Source: an uncultured Eubacteriales bacterium
Lineage (GTDB): Bacteria; Bacillota; Clostridia; Oscillospirales; Oscillospiraceae
Assembly (NCBI GenBank): GCA_902475435.1
Contig: CABRZL010000004.1
Location: 1 to 49,957 of the forward strand
Length of the DNA stretch: 49,957 bases
Direction: 5' to 3'
Each line of letters begins with the position of its first letter. Position 1 is the first letter of the stretch. The notes under the pieces were generated by a model. That model was not told the origin of the DNA. It did not search any database and saw only the letters and a program-made list of their open reading frames with translations. Below are positions 7,823 through 15,886 of the stretch, in pieces. Both the position numbers and the translations under genes were made by a program.

Positions 7823-7850
7823 ATTTTATCAAAAAGTGAAAACTTGTCAA
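7823..7850 (-). promoter_or_regulatory. Promoter of LysR gene 1
   Basis: TTGACA (7845-7850), 16 bases, TAAAAT (7823-7828) on the minus strand. Confidence 0.7.
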
Positions 7851-7859
7851 GAAACGGCA

Positions 7860-7890
7860 CAGGACAGCTGGCCCTTTGCCGGCTGTCCTG
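7860..7890 (-). terminator. Hairpin after the substrate-binding lipoprotein gene
   Basis: CAGGACAGC and GCTGTCCTG form the base of a 13-bp stem with one G-U pair. The U-run on the minus strand is poor (TGCCGTTTCTT). Confidence 0.6.
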
Positions 7891-7919
7891 CGATATTAAA
7901 TGTATGAAAAAGGAGAATA

Positions 7920-9698
7920 TTATACGCCGATGGAAAGGTAGGTATCGATTGCTTCTTGATAGAGCTCAGTCATCCGCTCAATATCAAAGGAGGTGGTGAC
8001 TTCTTCCAGGAAAGCGTCCCACTCATCCATGGACTTTTCACCGGTAATAAACTGGAGGCACATGGTGCTGACAAAGCTTCCTAAGTCGGAGACAATGCTC
8101 GAATACTCGTTCTGTGCGTCTACAGTCCATACAGCGCCGGGAGCTTGAGTACTGTCTGTATTGCGAAGCCATAGATCAATTGCCGCTACCTGCGCATCTG
8201 TATATCCAAGGAAGTTCCGTTCGTTGATGCAGATAGAGCAGGGGGTAGAAGAAGTATACTTGATCAGAGCCAATGCAAAATCATATCCATCGGGATTATT
8301 TGTAACCAATTCGGTCAGCTCCGGTTCGCCATCTTCATTATATTCAAAAGAAACGCCTTCAACACCGTAATTTTGAAGGAGGATGCCGTCGTCAGAATAG
8401 CAATAGTCAATCAGTTGGACCGCCAGCTCAATCTCAGGGCAGGAGCAAGCCACAGCCGCACCGCCCTTGCTGACGCGAGAGGTACCTGCATCATCGAAAC
8501 CGTTCAGGTCGCCTTCTTCCAGAACCATGGCCCGGACAGGTTGTACATTGCTGTCGGGTTCATAGCCGGAGAGATTGGTTAGGCCGTTGACAGAGGTGGT
8601 AAAGAAACCGGATGCATTGCCTACAATTTCATCGTCTGTCGCAGTATTGTTCATGGTTTGAGAGACGAAATCTGGAGAGATAAGCCCTTCGGCGTACCAA
8701 TTGGCCATGAGCTGCACATAATCGTGGAATCCGTCCATGGGTACGCAGTATTGGATTTTTTCATCCTGATAGATCCAACCGCCCAGTGCGTTATTGTCGC
8801 CGTTGACACTAACGCCAAATGCAGAGCCAAGGGTATTTGCGCCGTTGGCGGCAATCCACAGGGGATATTGGCAGTCGTTCTTTTCTTTGAACGTTTTGAG
8901 CACCTCATAGAGGTCGTCTACGGTGACTGGAGTTTCAAGTCCGTCAGCATCCAGCCAATCCTGACGAATGGCAGGACCCGAAGAGGGAATCAAGGTGTCC
9001 TGAATATTTTCCGCCAACGGTACGGCACCGGCTTCCGTGTAGATATCACGGGCAATAGAAGGATTGTTGTTGAGGATATCAAAATAGTTGGGCATAAGGT
9101 CCTCATATTCTGTAAAATCCACGATGATGTCGCCGTCGATCAGGTCATCCATATTGCCGGTATAGAACATTCCAAAATCGAAAATGATATCAGGCAACTC
9201 GTTTGCGGCAACCATTAGACTCATGGAGTCAGAGGCAGTCAAGAGATTCGCAGTGGTAAATTGCAATGTAATTCCGGTGCGCTTCTGAAGTTCGGCGTAT
9301 ACTTGGCCGTCTACACCATAGTCGGTAATCACGGACATAACTGGAGGAACTACGTAATCCCATGCAGTGAGCGTAATTGGTTCGTCAGTGAGAGGGAGCT
9401 GCTCCGCTTCCGTATAAGTCCGGATGATCTCCAAATCGGAGGTTTCTTCTTGCACGGTGGATTCTTCGGAAGAAATACTGGAATCTACAGTGGAAGTCTC
9501 TTCGGTTGAAGAAGCGGGCGCTGTCGCTTCGGCAGAAGGAGTGGTATCAGGTGTTCCACTGGTCGTTGTGGTTTCTTCTGTAGATTCGGAAGCAGTTTCT
9601 GATGCTTTCTGGGAAGATCCATTTCCGCAACCAGACAAAAGCCCCAAAGCCAAACATAGAATCAAGAGCAAGCTTATCAGTCTGAGATGCTTTTTCAT
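7920..9698 (-). CDS. ABC-type extracellular substrate-binding lipoprotein (orphan)
   Basis: 592 residues. Signal peptide MKKHLRLISLLLILCLALG with lipobox LLSGC (Cys24), then a Ser/Thr/Glu-rich linker (about 28-105), then a family-1 type solute-binding domain beginning near EPITLTAWDYVVPP. The start at 9698 follows GGAAG; upstream frame extension has no ribosome binding site. Such lipoproteins deliver sugars, oligosaccharides or other solutes to an ABC permease. No permease or ATPase gene is beside it, which is unusual: it sits between OYE gene 1 and LysR gene 1. It may serve a distant transporter or bind the substrate of the island enzymes. Confidence 0.88.
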   Translation of the reverse strand: MKKHLRLISLLLILCLALGLLSGCGNGSSQKASETASESTEETTTTSGTPDTTPSAEATAPASSTEETSTVDSSISSEESTVQEETSDLEIIRTYTEAEQLPLTDEPITLTAWDYVVPPVMSVITDYGVDGQVYAELQKRTGITLQFTTANLLTASDSMSLMVAANELPDIIFDFGMFYTGNMDDLIDGDIIVDFTEYEDLMPNYFDILNNNPSIARDIYTEAGAVPLAENIQDTLIPSSGPAIRQDWLDADGLETPVTVDDLYEVLKTFKEKNDCQYPLWIAANGANTLGSAFGVSVNGDNNALGGWIYQDEKIQYCVPMDGFHDYVQLMANWYAEGLISPDFVSQTMNNTATDDEIVGNASGFFTTSVNGLTNLSGYEPDSNVQPVRAMVLEEGDLNGFDDAGTSRVSKGGAAVACSCPEIELAVQLIDYCYSDDGILLQNYGVEGVSFEYNEDGEPELTELVTNNPDGYDFALALIKYTSSTPCSICINERNFLGYTDAQVAAIDLWLRNTDSTQAPGAVWTVDAQNEYSSIVSDLGSFVSTMCLQFITGEKSMDEWDAFLEEVTTSFDIERMTELYQEAIDTYLSIGV

Positions 9699-9732
9699 AA
9701 CACAATTCTTCCTTTCTGAGTTAATATATTTT

Positions 9733-9796
9733 ATTTTAATTCGGCGGGAAGTAGGTCGCAAATGCCGAAAAATCATGAGGCATAACTGTCAGTTAT
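9733..9796 (-). promoter_or_regulatory. Promoter and upstream palindrome of the lipoprotein gene
   Basis: On the minus strand TTGCGA (9756-9761), 17 bases, TAAAAT (9733-9738). A perfect 7-1-7 palindrome, ATAACTG-T-CAGTTAT, lies upstream of the -35 at 9782-9796, where activators often bind. Confidence 0.6.
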
Positions 9797-9839
9797 TCTG
9801 TGAAAGGAAGGATAGTAAAACACAATTATTGATAGGGAA

Positions 9840-9866
9840 TGCCGCATCGCTTTTTGCGATGCGGCA
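9840..9866 (-). terminator. Terminator after OYE gene 1
   Basis: TGCCGCATCGC and GCGATGCGGCA form a perfect 11-bp stem with a TTTTT loop. On the minus strand TTCCCTATC follows. Confidence 0.7.
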
Positions 9867-9882
9867 GAAATAGAGCGGGAAA

Positions 9883-11886
9883 TTAAAGAATCATTGCTCT
9901 GGAATAGGCCTCGCGATTGCAAACTTCCAGGTTGCCGGCACCGTTACAGTCGCCGATGGCATAGAAATCTGTCGTCAACCCGGAATAGGCGTATGCTTCT
10001 GCGGTACGAGGCGTCATGCCGCCGCAGATGACAATGCTGTCGCCGGAAATAGTATGTTCGCCATCCGTATCCACGTAGGTGACCGTATTGCCGGATACGC
10101 GTGTGGTTTCTGCGCCTGTGATGCCAGTCAGATTATCATAGGCTTCCCAAGCAGGAGCCTCCCGGGCCTCTCCGTTTGGACCAGCTTTTACAAAGGCCAT
10201 GGTAATATAGTGGAGGCCAGATGCATTGTGAGCCAATCTCTTTTGGCGCGTGAGAACGGTGACATCATGACCAAGACCACACAGGTACATGGCGGTTTCC
10301 GTTCCAACTTCGCTGCCGCCGATGATAATGACCTTCTTACCAAGCTCCGGCTCTCGACCACAGGTGTCCAAGCAGGACATATACTCTGGTTTCAGTTTGC
10401 CGTTTTCATCTTTGAGTCCAGGGATATCCGGAATATTGACCGACGCGCCGGTGGCGGCCAATACGGCGTCATAACCGCCGGCTACAATCATCTGCTGGGT
10501 GGGTGCGGTGTTCATAACGACATGTACGCCGGATTTACCCAGCTCATAGATCAGCCAATTTTTAAAGTTCTTAATGGGCCATTTAAAGGGGAAATAGTCT
10601 CCGTGGAACAGCTGACCGCCCAGCCGGTCCGTTTTTTCATACAGTGTTACATCATGGCCTCGTTGGGCGGCATAGATTGCAGCCCGCATACCTGCCGGAC
10701 CGCCGCCGATAACGGCCACCTTTTTCGGTTCTGTATGATCTTCTACCAGACGGTGAATTTTGTGTCCCAGGCCTTGCAGTGGATTGACGGAACATACTGA
10801 GGTCCAGGGGTTGGGTTCTGGCAGCATGACACCATGACATTTGTTGCATTTGAGACAGGGAGTAATGTCCTCGCCGCGGCCTTCATAAAGCTTTTTCCCG
10901 TATTCAGAGTCAGCCATAAAAGCACGTGCCACGCCAAACATGTCGCATTTACCCTCAACCAGGTAACGCTCCATTTCGTCCGGTTCCTGGAATCCGCCAA
11001 TGGGTTTCATCAGCATTTTGATGCCGGCTTTTTTGGCCTTTTCACAGAAATCCACGGCCGGGTGAACGCCCTGAATGAAGTTATAGCCAGTGGGGTGAGA
11101 GGCGCATCCGTCATGTTCTCGTACTTCGAGAATATCTACCACGTCATCAAAGAGCCGGCAGAACTCCAAGGCGTCTGCTTCACAGTAACCACCGCCCATT
11201 TTTGCATTACCACCATAGCCGTTGTTCTGTTCCCAAGCCAGAACTGCTTCAATAATGAATTTTTTACCGAAAGCTTTCCGCATTGCAACGCACAATTCGT
11301 GGAACAGGCGGGTTCGGTTCTCAACGGTATCACCGGAATACTGGTCATCCCGGATTCCGCCGGGGTTCATCAGCATGTCGCAACGGAAGCTGACGCCGTC
11401 GTATCCTAAATTCTTGTAGCGGCGAATTTTGGCAATGGTTAAATCTATGGTTTCTTGAATTTTATCCAGTGGCAGTTTTTCCGTCGGCTTGCCGCGGGGA
11501 CCAAAGCCTCGTCCGCCATAAAGACTGTAGCCGTCTGGATAAAGAATGTTGGTTGTGAGGATGATCTTAGAGCCATAGAAATGGATCTCTTCACACATCT
11601 GAGAGATATAGTTATGGACAGCGGGATCGGTCATATCAAATGCCTGCATATGGGTCATATCCAAATCCATAGGTCCCTGCCGTTGTTGTGGATATTCCGC
11701 CCACTCTGCGAAGTTTACGATGGCGGCCCCGTTTTTTGCCAGTCCCGCCGCAAATGCCCGATAGCCCTCTGCGGGATAGGTTTCTGGTCCCTGCAAGAAA
11801 TGTGGGGAGGCGTTGGGGTAGGTTAGACGGTTTTTTATGATCTGTCCGCCAATCATAATAGGGGACAGCAGGGTTCGGTAGCGCAT
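9883..11886 (-). CDS. OYE-type NADH:flavin oxidoreductase 1 (2-enoate/2,4-dienoyl reductase architecture)
   Basis: 667 residues. Layout as in 2,4-dienoyl-CoA reductase and BaiCD/BaiH: FMN TIM barrel (about 1-340), a 4Fe-4S site with Cys 344, 347, 350 and 365, an FAD site VAVIGGGPAGM (390-400), and an NAD(P)H site VIIIGGSEVGTE. These enzymes reduce activated C=C bonds with NAD(P)H. The barrel departs from the usual pattern: the HxxH/HxxN pair after the fourth strand is replaced by SFRCDMLMNPGG (166-177), and a motif REHDGCASHPTGY (256-268) replaces the usual sixth-strand region. PNASPHFLQGPETYP (24-38) is shared with the other two OYE proteins. It lacks their Gly/Pro insertion. The ATG follows AAGGAGGAG. 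Confidence 0.9.
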   Translation of the reverse strand: MRYRTLLSPIMIGGQIIKNRLTYPNASPHFLQGPETYPAEGYRAFAAGLAKNGAAIVNFAEWAEYPQQRQGPMDLDMTHMQAFDMTDPAVHNYISQMCEEIHFYGSKIILTTNILYPDGYSLYGGRGFGPRGKPTEKLPLDKIQETIDLTIAKIRRYKNLGYDGVSFRCDMLMNPGGIRDDQYSGDTVENRTRLFHELCVAMRKAFGKKFIIEAVLAWEQNNGYGGNAKMGGGYCEADALEFCRLFDDVVDILEVREHDGCASHPTGYNFIQGVHPAVDFCEKAKKAGIKMLMKPIGGFQEPDEMERYLVEGKCDMFGVARAFMADSEYGKKLYEGRGEDITPCLKCNKCHGVMLPEPNPWTSVCSVNPLQGLGHKIHRLVEDHTEPKKVAVIGGGPAGMRAAIYAAQRGHDVTLYEKTDRLGGQLFHGDYFPFKWPIKNFKNWLIYELGKSGVHVVMNTAPTQQMIVAGGYDAVLAATGASVNIPDIPGLKDENGKLKPEYMSCLDTCGREPELGKKVIIIGGSEVGTETAMYLCGLGHDVTVLTRQKRLAHNASGLHYITMAFVKAGPNGEAREAPAWEAYDNLTGITGAETTRVSGNTVTYVDTDGEHTISGDSIVICGGMTPRTAEAYAYSGLTTDFYAIGDCNGAGNLEVCNREAYSRAMIL

Positions 11887-12029
11887 GAAAACTCCTCCTT
11901 ATTTTGTTTGTTTAAGGTTCTAAATATATGGTAGCATGTGCCTCAGAACTGTGCAAGGTGCAATTCTTTCCCGCAGTATACATATTTTGTTCTAAGTATT
12001 TTTAATGGTATTTGTCTCATGTACAAAAC

Positions 12030-12058
12030 TTGCAACTGTGTATGGATTCCGTTATAAT
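12030..12058 (+). promoter_or_regulatory. Promoter of the molybdopterin oxidoreductase gene
   Basis: TTGCAA (12030-12035), 17 bases, TATAAT (12053-12058). The region 11887-12082 also serves OYE gene 1 in the other direction and holds two further TGCAA sites (11952-11956, 11959-11963). Confidence 0.75.
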
Positions 12059-12082
12059 AAATTTCATAGGGGTGGTGTTTCT

Positions 12083-14248
12083 ATGGCGGAATTCAAGGCA
12101 GCGTGCAGAGGGTGTCACGGAGGATGTATGTATCTCCTGACAGTTGAGCAGGGACGCGTAACAAAAGTCCGACCAGATCCGGATGGACCGTTAAATCATG
12201 GCCGTGGCTGTGTAAAAGGCATGAGCATTGTGGAGCAAATGTATCATCCGGACAGGCTAACCTCACCAATGCGGCGAATTGGGCCGAAAGGCAGCGGAAA
12301 ATGGGAGAGGATTACCTGGGATGAAGCCTACGACGATATTGCCCGGCGATTGGGCGTAATTATGGAGGAATCCGGCCCGGAAAGTGTGGCGCTGATTTCG
12401 GGGACCGGACGGCATCATCTCAGCCAGTTTTGGCGCTTTGCAAATGTACTGGGAACGCCGAACGCTACCTCATCTGGAGCGCTGATCTGTCTTGGGCCGA
12501 GGAAAAACGCCGGGGATTTTACAGCTGGGGTCTTTGCAGGTGTGGACTATTATGGGAGCGTCAAACCCAGCGGAATCCTGGTTTGGGGAGCAAATCCGGC
12601 GATTTCAGGAGCGGATGGAGAACTCCAGTTTCACATAAAGGATGCAGTAAAAGCGGGAATCCCTCTAATTGTGGTGGATCCCAAGCCCAATGAACTCACC
12701 AGAGCGGCAAAGCTGTGGCTTCGGCTTCGACCTGGTACGGACGGAGCCCTGGCGATGGGGATCTTAAATATTCTGATTACGGAAACACTCTATGACCGTG
12801 AGTTTGTGGAAGGCTATACCTATGGTTTTGAAGAGCTCGCAGAACGCTGTCGGAAATTTGATCTTGAATCGGTTTCACGTATTACCAGAGTGCCGGAACA
12901 GGATATTCTGGAAGCAGCACGACTGATTGCCTCCATCAAGCCCCTTTCTCTGGAATGGGGCTGTGCCATAGAGCAAAGTACGAATGCATTTCAAACCTGT
13001 CGAGCTATTTTCATGATTCCGGCGATTACGGGGAACTATGATGTGCCCGGAGGCTTTGTAGAGAGTATGGAGATTGCGCCGACTGCGGATTTGCTCTTTG
13101 ATCGATTAAGTCCTGAAATGGTGAAAAAATGTATTTCTGGGGCCTATCCGCTCAATGACGGTACGTTGACGCCGAAGTTGTTTGCGCATCCCTACCTGGT
13201 TTTGGATGCCATGAAAACGGGAAAGCCATACCAAATCCGAGCGTTGTTTTCCAACGCCAATAACACCTTGATTTCCGTACCGGATAGCCATCACACTTAT
13301 GAGTGCCTAAATTGTCTGGATTACTTTGTATATATGGATTTCTTTATGACTCCGACGGCAGAATTGGCGGATCTTGTATTGCCTGCGGCGCTGTGGCCGG
13401 AGGTGGACAGTGTATTCTGTATGCCGGAGTTTGGCGATGTGGCGGCGCTGTGTATGCAAAAGGTGGTGCAGGTTGGAGCATGTAAGTCCGATGAAGACTT
13501 TTTCTTAGAGTTGTCGGAACGGATGGGATTAGACTATGGGGCAAAGAGCCAGCAGGAGATTTTAGATGGGATTTTGCAAGAGTTAGGGCGTAGACGCCCA
13601 GAATATGCTGGAATTGATTTTGAGCAGTTTAAGAAGCTGGGGTGGATTGCGCCGGAGCGAGAATATTATGGATATCGGAAGAGAGGATTCCGCACAGAAA
13701 CTGGGAAATTTGAACTTTTTTCCCCGCAATTGCAACGCGCAGGAGCTGATCCGCTGCCGGATTGGGAGGAGATACCAGAGAGTCCCGTAAGCCGACCGGA
13801 TCTTTTGCCGGACTATCCCCTGATTCTTACGACAGGCAGTCGGACACAGCCTTATTTCATTTCCAACAACCGACAGATTAAATCCCTCCGAAAGCAGCAT
13901 CCATTCCCATTGGTTTCTATGAATCCGGATACTGGAGCGCAATACGGAATTCAAGAGGGGGATTGGGTGTATATTGAAACGCTGCGTGGACGTATTACCC
14001 AAAAGGCAAAGTTTTTGCCGGGAATGGATCGGGATGTAGTCAGCTGCGAAATGGGCTGGTGGTATCCGGAGGCTGGAGCGCCGGATTATGGTTGGGATGA
14101 GTCCAATGCCAATATTCTCACGGAGGGGAATTTGCCACATGATCCGATAGGAGGGGCCTATCAGCTTCGAGCACTGTTGTGTAAAATTTATCCAAATCCG
14201 GGATGTCAAATTGAAGCACGTTACCAAGCTTGGCTTAAAAAAGAATAA
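12083..14248 (+). CDS. Molybdopterin oxidoreductase of the DMSO reductase family, catalytic subunit only
   Basis: 721 residues, no Tat signal, so probably cytoplasmic. The N-terminus binds a 4Fe-4S cluster (Cys 8, 11, 15 and 43: CRGCHGGC and GRGCVKG). The bis-MGD domains follow (WERITWDEAYDDIA, LVWGANPAISGADGE, VVDPKPNELTRAAKLWLRLRPGTD). The C-terminal beta-barrel domain starts near LILTTGSRTQPYF. In SSGALICLGPRK the Cys136 lies where a protein ligand to Mo would be expected; this is an alignment by eye. There is no Sec codon. The start at 12083 follows GGGGTGG. No electron-transfer or membrane subunit is adjacent. It is divergent from OYE gene 1 and shares its control region. Substrate unknown; gut catechol dehydroxylases, thiosulfate reductases and hydratases belong to the same superfamily. 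Confidence 0.9.
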   Translation: MAEFKAACRGCHGGCMYLLTVEQGRVTKVRPDPDGPLNHGRGCVKGMSIVEQMYHPDRLTSPMRRIGPKGSGKWERITWDEAYDDIARRLGVIMEESGPESVALISGTGRHHLSQFWRFANVLGTPNATSSGALICLGPRKNAGDFTAGVFAGVDYYGSVKPSGILVWGANPAISGADGELQFHIKDAVKAGIPLIVVDPKPNELTRAAKLWLRLRPGTDGALAMGILNILITETLYDREFVEGYTYGFEELAERCRKFDLESVSRITRVPEQDILEAARLIASIKPLSLEWGCAIEQSTNAFQTCRAIFMIPAITGNYDVPGGFVESMEIAPTADLLFDRLSPEMVKKCISGAYPLNDGTLTPKLFAHPYLVLDAMKTGKPYQIRALFSNANNTLISVPDSHHTYECLNCLDYFVYMDFFMTPTAELADLVLPAALWPEVDSVFCMPEFGDVAALCMQKVVQVGACKSDEDFFLELSERMGLDYGAKSQQEILDGILQELGRRRPEYAGIDFEQFKKLGWIAPEREYYGYRKRGFRTETGKFELFSPQLQRAGADPLPDWEEIPESPVSRPDLLPDYPLILTTGSRTQPYFISNNRQIKSLRKQHPFPLVSMNPDTGAQYGIQEGDWVYIETLRGRITQKAKFLPGMDRDVVSCEMGWWYPEAGAPDYGWDESNANILTEGNLPHDPIGGAYQLRALLCKIYPNPGCQIEARYQAWLKKE

Positions 14249-14251
14249 ATA

Positions 14252-14276
14252 CACCCCGGCCAACCTGGCCGGGGTG
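14252..14276. terminator. Terminator between the Mo enzyme and radical SAM genes
   Basis: CACCCCGGCCA-ACC-TGGCCGGGGTG, a perfect 11-bp stem. The U-rich side (TATTTATTCTTTTTT) lies on the minus strand, after the radical SAM gene. Confidence 0.8.
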
Positions 14277-14287
14277 CGCGCATTCTA

Positions 14288-15649
14288 TTATGTTTGTCGA
14301 CTGGCTTTTTTTGCACAACGTTGGCGCCAGAGCGCTTGTGCCTTGGGCGCCCAAGCAGCGGCATAGGGTACAGTTCGATCGCAGAGCGTGTCAACATCTT
14401 CCGGTGCTTCTACATCAGTGCTGACGGCGCCGGTTTGTTTTACCATTGTACGGAGTTTTTCCGGATTTTCCAGCATAGGACAGGGCTGCAGCGGATTTTC
14501 ATTAAAGGGCTGCCCCCGATGATATGCCATAAACAGAGGACTTTTTAGGGCATCTAAAAGTGTGACGTCTCGGATATTTACATTGGAATAGTGAATGAAC
14601 ACGCAGGGTTCCACGTCACCTCTTGGGTTGATATGGAGATATCGTCGACCGCCGGCAATACAACCTCCTACAAATTCTGCATCGTTCTGGAAATCCATTG
14701 AGAAAATTGCTTTTGTATTTCGGAATTGATGAATGCGACGGTAAACTTCTTCGCGCTGTTCCGGGTTGGGCAACAGTTCGGGAACTGCACCATAACCAAC
14801 AGGCATATAGTGGAAAAACCAGATGAATAGTGCACCCATATCAATAATTTTATCATAAAATGCTTCGCTGCTGATGTCCTGATAGTTTTGACTGGTATAA
14901 CAGGCAGAAATACCAAAGGGAAGGTGATGCTGCTTTAAAAGCTCCATGGCCTTCATAACCGTTTGATAAGAGCCATGACCCCGGCGGCTGTCATTGGCCT
15001 CCTCAAAGCCTTCTAGGGAAATGGCGGGTACAAAGTTTTTAACATCCAGCAGATCTTTGCAGAATGCTTCATCTATAAGCGTACCGTTGGTAAAAGACAA
15101 AAATTCACAGTCAGGATGCATTTTGCAGAGCTTAAGTAAGTCCTGTTTCCGTACCAACGGTTCGCCGCCGGTGTATATGTACATATAGGTTCCCAGTTCT
15201 TTGCCTTGCCGTATAATGGAATCCATCTCCTCTAAAGTGAGATTTAACCGGTTGCCGTATTCTGCAGCCCAACAGCCGGTACAGTGGAGATTGCAGGCGG
15301 ATGTGGGATCCATCAGAATTGCCCAGGGAATATTACAGCCCTCTTGAGCGGAGATTCGATCCTGTGTTGCCGAGCCGCTTAGGCTTGCGTTTAAAAGAAG
15401 ATTGCGGAATAAGGTCTTGCGAACGCCGGGATCCAATGCGTAGGCCTTTAAAATAAGCTGATACCAATTGTTTTTTTCCTGAATTGCTTTTGTAACAGCG
15501 GCCCGCTGATTGGTATAGTAGTCATTAGGACATAGTCGGTTTACCAAATCCATGATTTTTGGAATATTGGTTTCAGGGTCCTTTTCCAAATAGCCAAGCG
15601 CGGACTCGATTGCTGAATTAAGCGCGGCTTGTTTTGCTTTACTGAGCAT
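14288..15649 (-). CDS. Radical SAM protein with SPASM-like C-terminus
   Basis: 453 residues from the ATG at 15649. The radical SAM cluster motif CNLHCTGC (Cys 119, 123, 126) is followed by YIYTGGEPLVR (GGEP motif for SAM) and FLSFTNGTLID. The C-terminal part has GGCIAGGRRYLHINPRGDVEP and a following Cys, as in SPASM/twitch domains that carry a further Fe-S cluster. The N-terminal 110 residues are helical. No small precursor peptide gene is seen beside it. Start uncertain: AAAGGAG lies 14 bases before the ATG, and a TTG at 15685 has AGGAG four bases before it. It is divergent from a degenerate paralogue at 15887. The product of the reaction is unknown. Confidence 0.88.
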   Translation of the reverse strand: MLSKAKQAALNSAIESALGYLEKDPETNIPKIMDLVNRLCPNDYYTNQRAAVTKAIQEKNNWYQLILKAYALDPGVRKTLFRNLLLNASLSGSATQDRISAQEGCNIPWAILMDPTSACNLHCTGCWAAEYGNRLNLTLEEMDSIIRQGKELGTYMYIYTGGEPLVRKQDLLKLCKMHPDCEFLSFTNGTLIDEAFCKDLLDVKNFVPAISLEGFEEANDSRRGHGSYQTVMKAMELLKQHHLPFGISACYTSQNYQDISSEAFYDKIIDMGALFIWFFHYMPVGYGAVPELLPNPEQREEVYRRIHQFRNTKAIFSMDFQNDAEFVGGCIAGGRRYLHINPRGDVEPCVFIHYSNVNIRDVTLLDALKSPLFMAYHRGQPFNENPLQPCPMLENPEKLRTMVKQTGAVSTDVEAPEDVDTLCDRTVPYAAAWAPKAQALWRQRCAKKASRQT

Positions 15650-15780
15650 GCCTATGGTGATCACTCCTTTGACCGAAGATCTCAAGGATCTCCTATTTCT
15701 GTCTCCATTATAAGAAGATCTCCCAGGAAACAGAACTCACAACCAGCGAAGTTTGACCAAAAATACGACGGACCGGGAAA

Positions 15781-15866
15781 TTGTCTCTTTTTTCGACAAA
15801 ATCAGAAAATTGTCCCGTATAAAGTTTTTATCAGCGCTGGACGGACAGTAAACTTCCCGGTACAAT
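15781..15866 (+). promoter_or_regulatory. Promoter and possible TetR operator of the pseudo-radical-SAM/TetR pair
   Basis: TGGACG (15838-15843), 17 bases, TACAAT (15861-15866). An inverted repeat TTGTC-N9-GACAA (15781-15799) lies upstream, between the divergent genes; it is a candidate site for the TetR protein encoded downstream. Confidence 0.45.
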
Positions 15867-15886
15867 AGGGACTGAGGAGGGATCTT

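Noticed and set aside
10054..10800. Plus-strand frame of 248 codons inside OYE gene 1
   Set aside because: The minus-strand frame encodes a full flavoenzyme with FAD and NAD motifs; the plus frame has no start signal and no family pattern.
13583..14263. Minus-strand frame opposite the end of the Mo enzyme gene
   Set aside because: The plus strand encodes the C-terminal domain of the oxidoreductase; the minus frame has no ribosome binding site.
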